Assembly: GCA_905250115.1 (NCBI GenBank)
Contig: CAJNOI010000041.1
Span: 17,496-81,495 of the forward strand
Length of the DNA: 64,000 bases
Direction of reading: 5' to 3'
From: Adineta steineri
Taxonomy: Eukaryota; Rotifera; Eurotatoria; Adinetida; Adinetidae
This document shows positions 25,882 to 38,429 of the stretch, in pieces. Numbering within the stretch: position 1 is the stretch's first letter; each line of letters opens with the position of its first letter. The position numbers and the translations under genes are program-made. The notes beneath the pieces were generated by a model. It saw only the letters and a program-made list of their open reading frames with translations, ran no database searches and was not told where the DNA came from.

Positions 25882-28013
25882 TTTTTCTATACTTTCAAAA
25901 AAAAATGTCATTGTGTGTATTTTTTATGTGTTAACATACATTTATTTTAATCTTAATAGTCAGTCAAAGTCATAAATGATATTTATCTATTCTTCAAATC
26001 AAAATGATTAACAATGGAATATATATCAAGATAATTATTGGTATTTATTTTCTAGATTATTATATTATATTTATCGTTTGTACTTTATTCAGTATTTAGA
26101 GTTTTAGGAGATAATACTATATCAGATGTAATAATTATAATGAATTAATCAAAGGAACAACAAAAAAAAAAGAACAGAATGTAAAATTTAAATAATTTAT
26201 TATTTTGAAAAATAAAGTATCTTTTTTTTTAATAATAAGTTTAAGATATAATCCTAATAGAGAAGGAAAAGTAATAGTCTTACAGAATTTTACTACTTAA
26301 CGAAATAGTTTTGTGTAGAATAATACTAATAAAAACTAGGGTAATGTTCTATATTTAGATTCTTTTTACAAGACTCTATATATATTCGATGGAATAGGTA
26401 AACATCTATTTTTATTGAATATTATTGCGAGTCTAATAGTCGTTGCGAAGATATCAGTCTATTTTTTTTTTGATTAATTTTTTTAGACTAATATGTCTTA
26501 CATATTCGCCGATTTTGATCTACTTCATTAAAATCAGAATCATAACGAAATTATAGTATGTAAAACAAAACATTTGCATCATGAATTTATTCAGCACGTT
26601 GATAATATATTAGACAGTATTTGACTAACCTAACCCAGATTTTGTACAATTATTCTTCACTTGTACTAAAAAGACATAACTTCAAGCCATCGTCGGCAAA
26701 TCTGATGGCACTTAACTATTGAAATATCAGTACTCCTTATGGGAATATTTTTCAATTTTGTTTCATTATGAATACAGTAGTACTTACTGCCTGAAAACTT
26801 TGATGTCTACGCTAAATTTGTAATATGCCGTAAACATAAATCAATCTAACGGAATGAGCATTAAATAATTGAGGGTATGAGGATCGCTAGACTTCGCTGT
26901 CGATAAATTTAATGTACGCTTGTCTCTACACAATCACTTGCATGCTATGCATGAAGTAGCACACTGGGTATGAGAAGGCATTATCTATTCTGACATATCG
27001 ATGTGTTTTTGATTAATACAGAATTCAAATATCTTTTTGTATGATGCTTTATAATTTTTCATACATTTATTCATTTTACTAGTGCAATCAGCTGGTATAC
27101 TATCTGACCAGTTATTTCTATTGTGAAATTTCAATTATTTTTATATATCTGATTTATTAATATTATAATGAATCTCTGCTTTAAAGTGTCTTGATTGAGA
27201 TGTATTTACAATATGATAGAATTCCAGTAAAAAATCTACTAGTGATAACTGAAATGAACATTTACTAAATACAGTTAGTATACCAACGTATCAAAATATG
27301 ATTTTACTTATTGATTTTCGTATCAACACAAATATTTATATACTATTCCAAGTTAATGTTTTATTTTCAAACCTATAATCTTTTTACACTTATATTTGTT
27401 TCATTTATTGTTTGTCGTTAAACAAAAACAGAAAAATATGTCAATGTTATCTTCAAACAAATGATAACTATGAAGACAGCAACAATCCTGATTCTACTCA
27501 GTGTTTTTATCTTTCTTGGTGAATACATCTGTCACAAACAGTAAAAGAACTATAGATACGTATAAAAAAAACATTTTTATCAAGAAGGTTCGAGAATATC
27601 TAAGTATATTATCAGTCAAATAAAAATAAGTGTATAATAAACATATTAAAATAAGTGAGTAATCATTTTCATGGAAAGTGTAATAGTAGAATAACGTCAA
27701 AATGGACAATAAACTCTACAATCATATAACAACAAAATCTGTCGATTTAAATTTTTTGAAAGTATAAAAAAAGTAGTATTCTATATGTTCAATTAGATAA
27801 TATTGATTTGGAAATCTCTCAAATTGTTTTAGATACTGTAGATATGATACGAAATCGTTTATTTTACATAGTGTTTTCTGGGTACAAGCGAAGAAATTAT
27901 CAGTCTATTTTTAAATGATATGGTTATTCGGGGAAAGAATGTTGTTTTTGTCAAAATATTTTTTCTAATTATTCAAAGTCCAAAACGGAAAGGATTTACG
28001 AATTAATCATTAG
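25882..28013. other. Intergenic, no intact gene seen
   Basis: About 2.1 kb of AT-rich DNA between the HAD gene and the aldo/keto reductase remnant. The N-terminal half of an aldo/keto reductase was looked for here and not found. Confidence 0.4.
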
Positions 28014-28434
28014 TGTGAAGAAGAAGAAGAACGTGAAATGAATCGATTTTTTATTGATCAAGGTATTGACCTTTTTCCATGGTCACTACTTGCTCGAGGC
28101 TTTCTGACAGGAAACCGAACTAGAGCGGATATTAATAAAGAAAATAATGAAAAAACTTCCGTAACAAAACGAGCAGAAACTGATGCATTTAGTCATCAAT
28201 TATATTATGTAGGTAGTGATTTTGAAATTATTGAACGTTTAAAAAATTATTGTAGACACAAAATATGTTAGACTAGTTCAAGTAACACATACATGGATTT
28301 TATTGAAATTTAATATATACGTACCAATAATTAATTAGTGCATTAAGAAAAATGTATTGACTTGTTCAGCTTTTGAATAATAAATTTCAACATTTTAAAG
28401 AACTATGTCGACCTCGTTGCATGAGTGGTCATAT
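28014..28434 (+). pseudogene. Aldo/keto reductase C-terminal remnant, frameshifted
   Basis: In the frame of 28038 the sequence reads EEEREMNRFFIDQGIDLFPW, then SLLARGFLTG and RAETDAFSH, matching aldo/keto reductases of the type REEEREM...QGIGLIPWSPLARGFLTGK. The frame ends at TAG 28269-28271. Homology resumes one frame over from about 28261 (VRLVQVTHTWILL ... VPII, compare MAQVALAWLL...APII), ends at a TAG, and returns to the first frame from about 28353 (CIDLFSF, stop, ILKNYVDLVA, stop, VVI, compare LEEPYxPHxVVGH). At least two frameshifts and two in-frame stops make this a decayed C-terminal half. No TIM-barrel N-terminus with the catalytic Tyr was found upstream. The family is NADPH-dependent oxidoreductases. 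Confidence 0.75.
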
Positions 28435-29021
28435 GTAAAAAAATAAGTCTGAATCATATTGTAAAATTCTTCGTCTTTTTGTCTTGTTGTGATGATTAAA
28501 TAAATAAATATATAGAATAAGAAACAAAATTTTGGTAGATATTATCTAATCTTCCTTTTTTTTCTCTCTCTCATTTACAATATAGAGATTATGATCATTC
28601 AATTTTCTTTTTCATCTTATATAACATGCTTCTCCGTAATTTACATATTTATTAATCAAGTACTTCCTTATCTATATTACTTCATGTATTGTAACAAGCG
28701 CCATCTAGCTTATACGTATGTGTGTTATTGTTGTTCTATTGGTGTTGAGAAAAATAAATAATAAACAAACAAATATGAGTTGTTTCAGTCTCGTGTGAAT
28801 ACTATCACAACATAGTGATGTGATATGTGATAAGAAGAAATATGATTTGAGTCAATCAATTCGTTTATTAGTCACCGGTATTAATCTTATCATATGCAAA
28901 AAAGAAGAGGTGTATAAATAGAACAAAAAAAAACAATATATGACATTTATATTTACGCGAAAAGAGATATATATATAATTGAATATACGTTTAATAGAAT
29001 ATTTTATTTTCAGATTTAGCC
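28435..29021. other. Intergenic, upstream of dynamin
   Basis: AT-rich DNA with no coding signal. It ends in a polypyrimidine acceptor (TTTTATTTTCAG, AG at 29012-29013) 8 nt before the dynamin ATG, with no clear partner donor. Confidence 0.4.
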
Positions 29022-32000
29022 ATGGCTACTCAAGCAGGCAATCCAAGTATGTATTTTGAGATTTAAAAAGTCATATGAACATTGTTTTTGCTTATCTAGA
29101 TATGGAATTATTAATTCCCATGATCAATCAACTTCAACATATATTTACAACAGCTAATGCAAAATTAACATTGACATTACCACAAATTGCAGTAGTTGGT
29201 GCTCAATCAGCTGGTAAAAGTTCAGTACTAGAAAATATTGTTGGCCGGTATGAATACTCATGTGTTTTGATTTCATTTGTTTAATAAAAAATAATTTTTT
29301 TTTCTAGAGATTTTCTTCCTCGTGGTGGAAGTATGGTTACTAAACGGCCTCTTGTCCTTCAACTGATTTCATCACCAGGCCAAGGTATATTTGAAAATGT
29401 ACGATAAATTGATAACACTTTGTATGTGTTTAATAGAATATGCTGTATTTGGACACAAACCACAGCAGAGATATATAAACTATGCTGATGTTCGAGCTGA
29501 AATTGAAAATGATACAAAATCAGTTGTACGAGATGATATGGGTGTTTCTAATTTACCAATCAATTTGACAATTTATTCACCACATGGTATGAATTCAAAA
29601 AAATATTCTATTAACTTGAGTTTAATCTCGAGTCCTACGGGATAGCTTAGAATTCCCCATGAGACATTATTACAGAAAAAAAAACCAAGATGTTTTGAAT
29701 TTACATGTCAGAATGGATTGTAAATTTTATCTTTCATGACATTCACAAATATGTTATTAAAGATAAATTAATTTGCTTATTTTAGTCGTTAATCTTACTT
29801 TGGTTGATTTACCTGGTATGGTCAAAGTTCCATCTCAAGGACAACCAGCGGATATAGTCAAGAAAATCGATGATATTATCATTGAATATATAAGCAATGA
29901 AAATTGTCTTATTCTAGCTGTTACACCAGCTAATATTGATATTGTAACATCAGATGCTTTAGTTATGGCACGTAGTCGCGATCCATTAGGTAAACGTACA
30001 ATTGGTGTACTAACAAAACTTGACATGATGGGTAAAGGACATGATGCTCGTGAGGTACTCTTAAATAAAGTTGTCGTACTTGAACGAGGTAAATATTTGA
30101 AACAATGATTGAACAAAAATATGATATTTCTCTTTGTTTAATAAATAATCTAGGATTTATTGGTGTTGTGCTTCGTGGTCCACAACGTCTTGATGAACAT
30201 GGTCGACCATCAAAAGAATTAGATATTCCAGGTGCACTTGAACATGAACGTCAATTTTTTGCGAGTAATCCATCTTACCGGTAAGAGATAATATAATTCA
30301 AAAAAAAAATATAAATGTTTTTTTAATTTTTAGTGATATTGGTGATCGTATGGGTGTTCCATATTTACAACGTACACTTAGTCTTCAATTAACTGAACAT
30401 ATTCTTAAATGTTTACCAGATTTAAAACGAGATTTACAAGCACGACATCGTGATTTAGCAAGAGAAGTTGCTGAGTATAAAGCATCATCGATGTTCGATG
30501 TTTCAGGAGGTGGAGACACAAAAGCACTAGTTGGGTAACTAACTCAAATAAAAACTATATATATATATATATATAATTTTTTGTTCTTTAAAGATTATCT
30601 CACGAATTACGTGAAGATTTTGATACAGCATTACAGGGTAATAATTTAAAAGAAGCTGATTTAAAAACACTAACAGGCGGTGCACGTATTGCAAATATAT
30701 TTCGTGAACGCTTTCCATTTGAATTAATAAAAGTACTAACAATAACAGAATTTTTATTAAAAATAAAATACTAATTTTCAATTATCTCTACAATAGGTTG
30801 AATTACAAGATAAAGATATGCGTAATCAAACTGTCGTTGCAATTAGAAACATTCGTGGTTTCCGGTAATATTTTATTTGATTATCAAAAAACAAATAGTT
30901 GAAATAAAATTTTGTCGCAATTTTAGATCAGGTCTTTTCACTCCAGATGAAGCATTTGAATATATAGTTAAAACACAAATTGCAAAATTTGAAGAACCAA
31001 TTTTTAAATGCGTCGATATGGTTACATCGGAATTACTTTCCATTGTTCATGAAGCTACTAGCAAAGTAAGAAGAATATTTTAGTAGAAAAAAAAATATTT
31101 TTATTAAATCATTTTAGATGAAACGTTATCCTTTATTGCGACAAGCAACTGAAGAATTACTTACACAATATCTTAGAGAAAGAGAAGTGGCTACAAAACA
31201 TGCATGCAATGCGTATGTTCAAACACAAATTGCATATATTAATACAAATAATGAAGATTTTATTGGATTTGCAAGGTTAGATACAGTGATTTATATAGCT
31301 TTATTCGTCCGAGAGTGCGAAATTAACTGCCGGGAGGGCAAAAATCTCTCTTCTGGAGGGGAGGGGGGCAGGGGCACCCTCACCCCAAAAAGCCCCGTGC
31401 CCCCCTCCCCTCCGCTGGATAAACTACTGGTTAGATATCATTATAGTATCGGATGTAAAAATTTTTTTCTTCTTTGATTCTCGATTGTTATTAATCATTG
31501 TTGAAAAATTCTTTGATCTTTTCCTTTTATTTGACTGATAGATAAGATCACTTAGAAGCGAACGTTCAATTGAATGATTATTTTTATTTTTTAGCGCAGA
31601 AAAAACTGTTACTACCGGTGAAACCAAACGAAGTGTCACTAATCAGGTAAATAAACTTGATTATTTCATTCTATCAACTATATCTACTTATTTTACTGAT
31701 AATATTTATTCATATAAATATAAAAGAATAATAAATAAATCTCGCTTTTATTCTTGTAGGGACAAGTAGGTTATATAATTATAAAAAATAAATTCCTACA
31801 GTAGAATATTTTTGTATAATTGTTGTCTTGCTTATAAAAAAAACATTCCTTGAACCCGAAGGAAAAAAAAACATATTTTTCATCACTGCTATTATCGTCA
31901 AAACGTATTCAATGCACGCAGCATTATTAGTTTTTTTAATGAAATGTACATATTAAAATAATGCATTGTGACTTTAGGTTATTCGCAAAGGATTTCTTCG

Positions 32001-34295
32001 TGTTCATACTGGTGTTAAATTATTCCAAGCCAAAGATTTTTTCTTTGTTTTATCAACCGATAATTTATCTTGGTTTACAGATTCTGATGTATGTTATAAA
32101 TATTTAATATTATTTTTTATTAAGAAACATATATATTCGTAGGAAAAAGATAAAAAATATATGTTACCATTAGAAAATCTTAAAATTCGTGATGTTGAAG
32201 GTGGTTTTATGGCTAAACGACCACAATTTGCAATATTTAATACAGATGGAAAGTAAGTATAGAAAAAACATTCTTTTAGGAAAAAATTCTTAATTTAATA
32301 TATGAAAAATTAATTTTTAGAAATGTTTTTAAAGAACATAAAGCACTTGAATTATCTGTTGATAATAGCGAAGAACTTGATACATGGAAAGCATCATTCT
32401 TACGTGCTGGCATTTATCTTGAGCGTGAGCAACACACTGAAGATACAACAGTAAATAGAAAGCTGAATTGATTTAAATAATACTTTGTTTAATTTATAGT
32501 CCACAGCTGAAGTGGGTCCAATTGATCCACATATGGAACGACAAGTTGAAACTATAAATAAATTAGTATCATCATATATGCAAATAATTGCCAAAATGAC
32601 ACGTGATTATATTCCAAAAGCAATTATGTACAATATTGTTCAGAATGTAAAATTTCTTCTTTCGATTTATGAAGTAGTTCTTTCTTCTTTGTTCATTTGA
32701 TTTAGGTGCAAAAATTTGTAGCAAAAGAATTATTAGCGCATCTCTATGCTCTTCCTGATCCAGTAAGAAATCTTATTAAGTTACAGCGTATGTAGTATAA
32801 TTCTTTGTTTTTTTAGAAATCGTTATTACAAGAATCAGAAGAAGAACGACAACGTCGTGAACAAAAAATTTCAGAATTCGAAGCTGTTAAAAATGTATAT
32901 TTAATAAGATTTTGATCATTTATTATTTTATATATTTAACTATTTTTAGGCTTTAAATGTAATCGAAAATTTCCATCTTAATGCTCGAAAAGTTGCAGGA
33001 GCAGTCATGCCAGCATCTGCAATAGCTGCTGGATTTTCTAGTACAACTGCAAATAATAATTTTGCACCACAGACAAATTTTCAACCGCAAAACAATTTCC
33101 AACCCCAAACAAATTTCCAACCCCAAACAAACTTTCAACCTCAAAACAATTTCCAAACCCAATCGAACTTTGCACCACAAACAAATTTCCAAACAAATTC
33201 ACTTGACACAACATATTTTCAACAACAACAAGCATATGCAGGGTATATAAATAAAAATATTTTCTTTTTTAATTAATTATTATTCTTTTTTTTTGATTAT
33301 TAGTAATCGTCCTGCAAGCCCAAATCCGCAACGTAAAGGACAAGCACCTATGAATCCGCCTACAAATACATTTCAAGCACGCGATGCACCACCACCACCA
33401 ATGCGACCTAATCCAACAGCTTTACCTACACCCATGATGCCTCAGTATGTAATCACTATATATCGTATTTTTTTTATTAATCTTTTTTGAAAAACGAAAA
33501 TTGAATGATATATTTATCTCTCATAACTTAAAATTTATCACACTTATAAGTCTCAATCAGATTTATTCTTACAAAATAAAGTTATGTCAATGACTATTTT
33601 GTATGCTAATATATCGAACAACAATAGATCTAATCAAGCTTAATCGAACAACAAGATACTTTTGTTCATTCATGTATTATACTCTTACAGGCGAGTTCAG
33701 TACACGGTACAATCATCTACGATATCATCAAATTTATTTGCGGAATTAGATCCTTTTGCGAAACTTGTATATAAGAATAATTTTACAATATTGTCGTAAG
33801 TTTAGATTAGCAAATAACTACATCAATTGACTAACAACAACAACTCTAGCATCTCTATATATAGATCGATTCTTTTCTTTAAAAGACTAGCATGTTAAAG
33901 CTATTTATTACTTCTTCTGTAAATGCTTATTTTATTTTATCTTTGTTACTAATGACGCACTAGTTGTCAAATACTTCTATTATATTTTTTTACAGACCAG
34001 CTATGAATCAATTCGGTAGAGTAAGTCCTCTTCCAGGAGGCTTGCCACCACCTTTAACGCCACTGTAAGTTTTCGCATAAGTAAACTACAAGAATATTGC
34101 TATTAATATATCTTCTCTACATGTGTTCGTCCTTCTTACTTTTTTTGCTTTTTGAATATTTTATTGTTATATTGACAAATATAATCCTTGTTTATTCATC
34201 AATATATAGAGATATTTTATTTATTTTATAGACGTCCAACACCTTCTGTTCCACCACGACCATTTGAACGACCACCAGTACCACAGCGAAATTAA
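29022..34295 (+). CDS. DNM: Dynamin (classical five-domain GTPase)
   Basis: Twenty-three exons close in frame to 963 aa: 29022-29046, 29100-29247, 29308-29384, 29437-29586, 29786-30088, 30154-30280, 30334-30534, 30594-30732, 30797-30864, 30927-31065, 31118-31275, 31595-31646, 31978-32088, 32143-32252, 32321-32450, 32500-32646, 32706-32762, 32817-32894, 32950-33242, 33304-33444, 33691-33795, 33996-34064, 34232-34295. GTPase motifs: P-loop GAQSAGKSS (42-50), DLPG (141-144), TKLD (210-213). Middle domain/stalk follows, then a PH domain from about 530 ([13 protein letters not shown]), GED at about 650-740 ([17 protein letters not shown]) and a Pro/Gln-rich tail ending [14 protein letters not shown], with PxxP ligands for SH3 proteins. 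The presence of both PH and PRD marks a classical endocytic dynamin acting in membrane scission, not a mitochondrial DRP. It has been enlarged by an intronic MITE, a tandem repeat in the tail and a possible cassette exon. Confidence 0.95.
31284..31429. mobile_element. hAT-like MITE in dynamin intron 11
   Basis: A GC-rich 146-bp insertion in otherwise AT-rich intron sequence. The 8-bp direct repeat GTTAGATA flanks it at 31276-31283 and 31430-31437 (nine identical bases if the preceding G is counted). Termini are imperfect inverted repeats: CAGTGATTTATATAGC on the left and, in reverse complement, CAGTAGTTTATCCAGC on the right (12 of 16 match). CAGTG-type ends plus an 8-bp target duplication fit the hAT superfamily. 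Inside, a perfect 16-bp inverted repeat GGAGGGGAGGGGGGCA (31355-31370 and 31398-31413) can form a very stable hairpin. There is no transposase, so it is non-autonomous. The left target repeat starts exactly at the intron's splice donor. Confidence 0.75.
33058..33200 (+). repeat. 18-bp tandem repeat encoding NF-x-PQ units
   Basis: Seven full units and a partial eighth of an 18-bp sequence such as AATTTCCAACCCCAAACA, in frame inside dynamin exon 19. They encode NFxPQ(T/N) repeats at the start of the proline/glutamine-rich tail, just after the GED. Units 3 and 4 are identical, so recent expansion is likely. Repeat length in frame (multiple of 3) means copy number can vary without breaking the protein. 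Confidence 0.85.
33691..33795 (+). other. Candidate cassette exon of dynamin (35 codons, DPF motif)
   Basis: Exon 21 of the dynamin model is 105 nt, and the exon before it and the exon after it have compatible phases, so including or skipping it keeps the frame. It encodes a segment with [12 protein letters not shown], containing a DPF motif of the kind that binds the AP-2 alpha appendage in endocytic proteins. It is flanked by unusually long introns for this gene (246 and 200 nt). That it is alternatively spliced is inference; phase and splice sites are seen directly. Confidence 0.5.
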
Positions 34296-36643
34296 AATTT
34301 GATTAGCATATTATTTATTGTATCGATATTGTCATTTTTTTTTCGTGTATAAAAGAAAAGTCGATTTTCTTCTTTTTGTGCGTCTGTTTCATTTCCATGC
34401 AATTCTTTATTATTATTATTATTGTTATTACACCTATTTTTATTCAATATTGACCGTTGCACACAGCTTATTCTTTTATGTCTATTGACTGTAAAAGTGT
34501 GTTCCGGTAATGAGCAAACTAATCAATATCATTAATTTTGTGCAATCTAAAAAAAGAAATGCGAGAACAAAACAAAAAAAAATGAGTAGTTTTCCTCCCG
34601 ATATTTTATTTATTCTAGATATATATATATATAAAGAGAAGATTGTAGATTTTACTGTATTTAATCTTTTGTCTCGCGCTTCTTTTTTTATTTCCCTATT
34701 TAAACACAGTCAATGCATGTGCATAACAATATTTTCTTCTTCTTTCTGCATTTCTTCTTTACAATACTAAATGTTGTTTTTTTAGAAATCTTTATCTTTA
34801 TTTCTATGTTGATATAGACAAAACTCTTTAACGTCTGTGTTATATTTCACTGATGTTTAGTTATTAAGAGTAAATGATTACCTATTTATTTGCTTCTTCT
34901 TCTTCGTTTTTTCCATTTTAAACACAGATATTATATATTTTCCTTAATTATCATTCGTAATGTATTGTATTTAGGTTGATCTTTTTTTTCATGACCATGA
35001 TTTATTTGTAAACCCTGTATTTTCCACGATCATACATTTGTTTTTCAATGATTATATATTTAATAAAACATTCGTGATCCTATTTTATTTTAATTATTCT
35101 GTTGTATTTAAAACACGAGATTAATTAGAAATTAGTTATTTATTCATATAAAATTTTTTTCTAAATATATTATATATATCAATATTTTATTATAGATATA
35201 AAAATCGACGAATGATATAAATATATTACTTATTCAATTATTTATACGATGAGGTATATAAATAAGAAATGAGTTTATATAAGCAATTAATACACATGTA
35301 TCAAACAAGAAGGATCCACGTATTTATGGAATGAATTCCGATCGATTTACTCGTGTTAATGGTAATTTTTTTATACAGTATTGATTTATCGATAATTTTG
35401 AATTTTTATTTTAGAAAAAAATTAATGTTATGAGAAAATATTTAACATTTTATAATGCGATTGTTTACCAGCAAATACAATCGATTCAATATTATGTGAA
35501 TCATCTGTTTAAATGATTTTGCATTACAAACAATGTATTTCACTGATTATGCATGTTACAAAATCATAGCATTATGTAATTATATTTCAGACTTTCCCAA
35601 TTAGATCAATATTTATTATTATACTTAGAGTATAAGCTGTAAATATTTCAGAAAGTTTGTCTGTTTGCTCTGTCTAGAAGTATTTACAAAAGAGTTTGAG
35701 CAATTTTATTACTATCAGAAAAAAGGAGATGAAAATTAAAACTTGGCTCTTAAATTATCGAAAAATATTATAGAATTAATGAAATCTCTTCTATTAAAGT
35801 GAAATCAGTAATCTTCTACAAAAGAAATTTTAATATTAACAACATTTCTTCTCTCGTAAAAATAAATGTCCAAATATTGCAATAAGTCACGACTCTATTT
35901 CGTCTTAAAACCCATGCATTCTTATGTAGACTACGGCTATTAATTTGAATGTATAGAGTAAAGTTACGACATCAATTATTTATTTTTTCCCATGTGTATA
36001 TAGTAATTTATATCTATTACAAATGTCAAGGGAGAGAAATATTAGCAAAAAAAAATTTTTTCGTTTTCCTACAAATACAGGAACATTGAATTCTAAAGAG
36101 AATTGACTAACAAGTATTTATAATTCAGAGAAAAGAATAATTTGTATTTATTTTGATTTAGTAATGAAGCAGTCGATGTTTTCAAATGAAGATATTTAGT
36201 GAACTGATGGCAAACGATTATAAATACAATATTATTTTATCAACAAAATCATGATCTGTCGTTATTATTTTTATATACAACAGAATATTCTAATGGTTAT
36301 CTTACAAAACTTAATTTAATAGATTTTATTCATTCGAACAATTTTGCTAATTATATATAACAAATGGTTTTAAGTATTCTTTTTTATTTATTTGATAATT
36401 CATTCTTTCCATTTATTCTGTGCTTCTTAAATGATTTTATAGAGTTTCATGACTTTTGTTCTTAGTTTTTATTTTTATGTTTGTTTTATGTTATGATTTT
36501 TAATCAGGAAAAAAAACAATGAAACTCTTTAAGAGCAAAAAAAAAAGAAAATGCAAATGACATTTTTGTTATTTTTAGATGTAAAACATCAAAAGTAAAA
36601 CATCTAAAAAATCTTAATATAAAATCATTTAATATTAGCAACC
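34296..36643. other. Dynamin 3' UTR and intergenic region
   Basis: T-rich sequence after the dynamin stop, probably its 3' UTR, with AATAAA near 35060. No other gene was found. A possible acceptor (TTGTTATTTTTAG, about 36567-36579) precedes the MTHFSD start by about 65 nt and may mark a 5' UTR exon. Confidence 0.4.
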
Positions 36644-38429
36644 ATGAAGCTAATGTTTTTTCCGGTGACAATGATTGAAGAATTTCCACATGTTTTACTT
36701 TATTATAATTTTACACGTAAAAAAGATCGTTATTTTTTATCACCCTATGAAGTCGATATATCAACACATGGTTCACAAAGAACTGTATGTGATATAATAC
36801 GTTCATCGGATTTTCTTTGTGGTTTACTTGATATTGATCGACCAACAATAATAAAACAAACATCATCAAACATAACTTCAACCGGTTCAACAACAGTCGA
36901 TAATAGTTCACCAACGATTAGTGATGAAACATCTGGTCGACGTGCATTATCTTGTTCATCAACATCTGGAAATACAAATTCTAATGATCCACTTTTAACA
37001 ATGATCGAACAACGATTAGATTTTAAACATCGTTGTATGTTTTATTCAACTGGTCCAGCATCAGATTTATGTGGTAAGTTCGAGTTCTTCTAACGCAGAA
37101 CAACGAGAAAATTATTTTCTATTTGTAACTAAGATAGTAGAAACTATACTTGCTTTATAATATCGAAATCAGATTATCATAAGTATTCATTCTATTTAGT
37201 TTGTGCTCTCGATGTCAATTATAATTCATCGGTTGTATGTAATGCTATTGGTTATTCAAATTTACTAACATATGATGAATCAATAGCACAAAAATCAAAT
37301 AACGATGATGAAAATGATAGTAATAACGCCAAAAAAACACCGACAAAATATGCTCATAAAATGCGTCATCAACATCGACAATATATTCATCAATGGATTT
37401 GTATTCGAGATATTGTTGATGGTTTAATAACATGTAATCATGTACTTAAAAGTAAAAGTATCATGGATACACTTTCAAAAATGGATATCTGGGTTAAACA
37501 ACGAAATGAACCAAAAGCAATACAATTAAAACCAGCTAAATCTGAATCATCAGTAATGACAACAGCAAATATTAAATTATTTAAAGCACGAGCACGACAA
37601 CTTGTTTGGGATTTAATGGAAATAAAGTAAAAATAGAAAAACATTAAATTTATTATATATATTTTTTTTTCTAGAAATGAAGTTCGTTTTCCTCGGCCAG
37701 CTCATGGTCGTATACCAAATTTTCGTTATTGTGAAGTAGCTGCTGAAAATGTAACTGGTTTAGAATGTTTTAAACGAGCACGAGTTATTAAAATAAATCC
37801 ATCACTTGCTCAAGAACCTCTTCGTTATTTAACATTAGCTTATAATAAAGTACTTTTAACACCAACACCTTCACTTGGTTAGTACAAATTAATTTATAAA
37901 AACTATCATTTTGATTTACTCTTTTGTAGATTCCGCATTATTTTATAAATTAGAACCGAAATTTTTACGTCGAAATCAAATCGAATGGGCAGCAACAAAA
38001 ACTGGTGTTGCTGAATTAGGTACAGTTATACAATTACAAGCATTAAAACAAATTCATGTTGACTTAATTGTTGTTTCATCAGTTGTTGTTGATCCTATAA
38101 CTGGTGCTCGTATTGGTAAAGGTAAAGGTTATGCTGATTTAGAATATGCGATTATGACACAAATGGGTTGTGTATCAAATAAAACAATTGTTATAACAAC
38201 ATGTCATGAAAGTCAATTAATAAATGATATACCAAATGATATTATGGAACAACATGATTTACCAGTTGATATTATTGTAACACCAAAACGATATATTTAT
38301 ACGAAACGTTTATTTCAACGACCTACACGTATTTATTGGAATAAACTTGATCCAGATATGATGATAAATATTCCAGTTTTACAAGAATTAAAACGATTAG
38401 AAGAACAAAATATTATTAAATCTCAATGA
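36644..38429 (+). CDS. MTHFSD: MTHFSD-like protein (5-formyl-THF cyclo-ligase fold) with long N-terminal extension
   Basis: Exons 36644-37073, 37200-37626, 37675-37877 and 37930-38429 give 519 aa. Residues from about 272 to 519 match vertebrate MTHFSD throughout: RFPRPAHGRIPNF, ARVIKINPS, KVLLTPTPSL, VDLIVVSSVVVDPITGARIG and GKGKGYADLEYA, then an EHDLPVDIIVTPKRYI segment. The GKGxGYxDxE motif is the folate cyclo-ligase-type signature. Human MTHFSD adds a C-terminal RRM. Here no RRM follows and instead there is a 270-residue N-terminal part that I do not recognise (segments FPHVLLYYNFTRKKDRYFLS and HRCMFYSTGPASDLC, with a Ser/Thr-rich spacer). Function in folate metabolism or RNA biology is not established for the family. 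Confidence 0.85.

Noticed and set aside
31118..31477. 119-aa ORF ending in a Pro/Gly-rich tail inside dynamin
   Set aside because: It is exon 11 reading through the MITE; the GTTAGA donor at 31276 removes it and the downstream frame only works with that splice.
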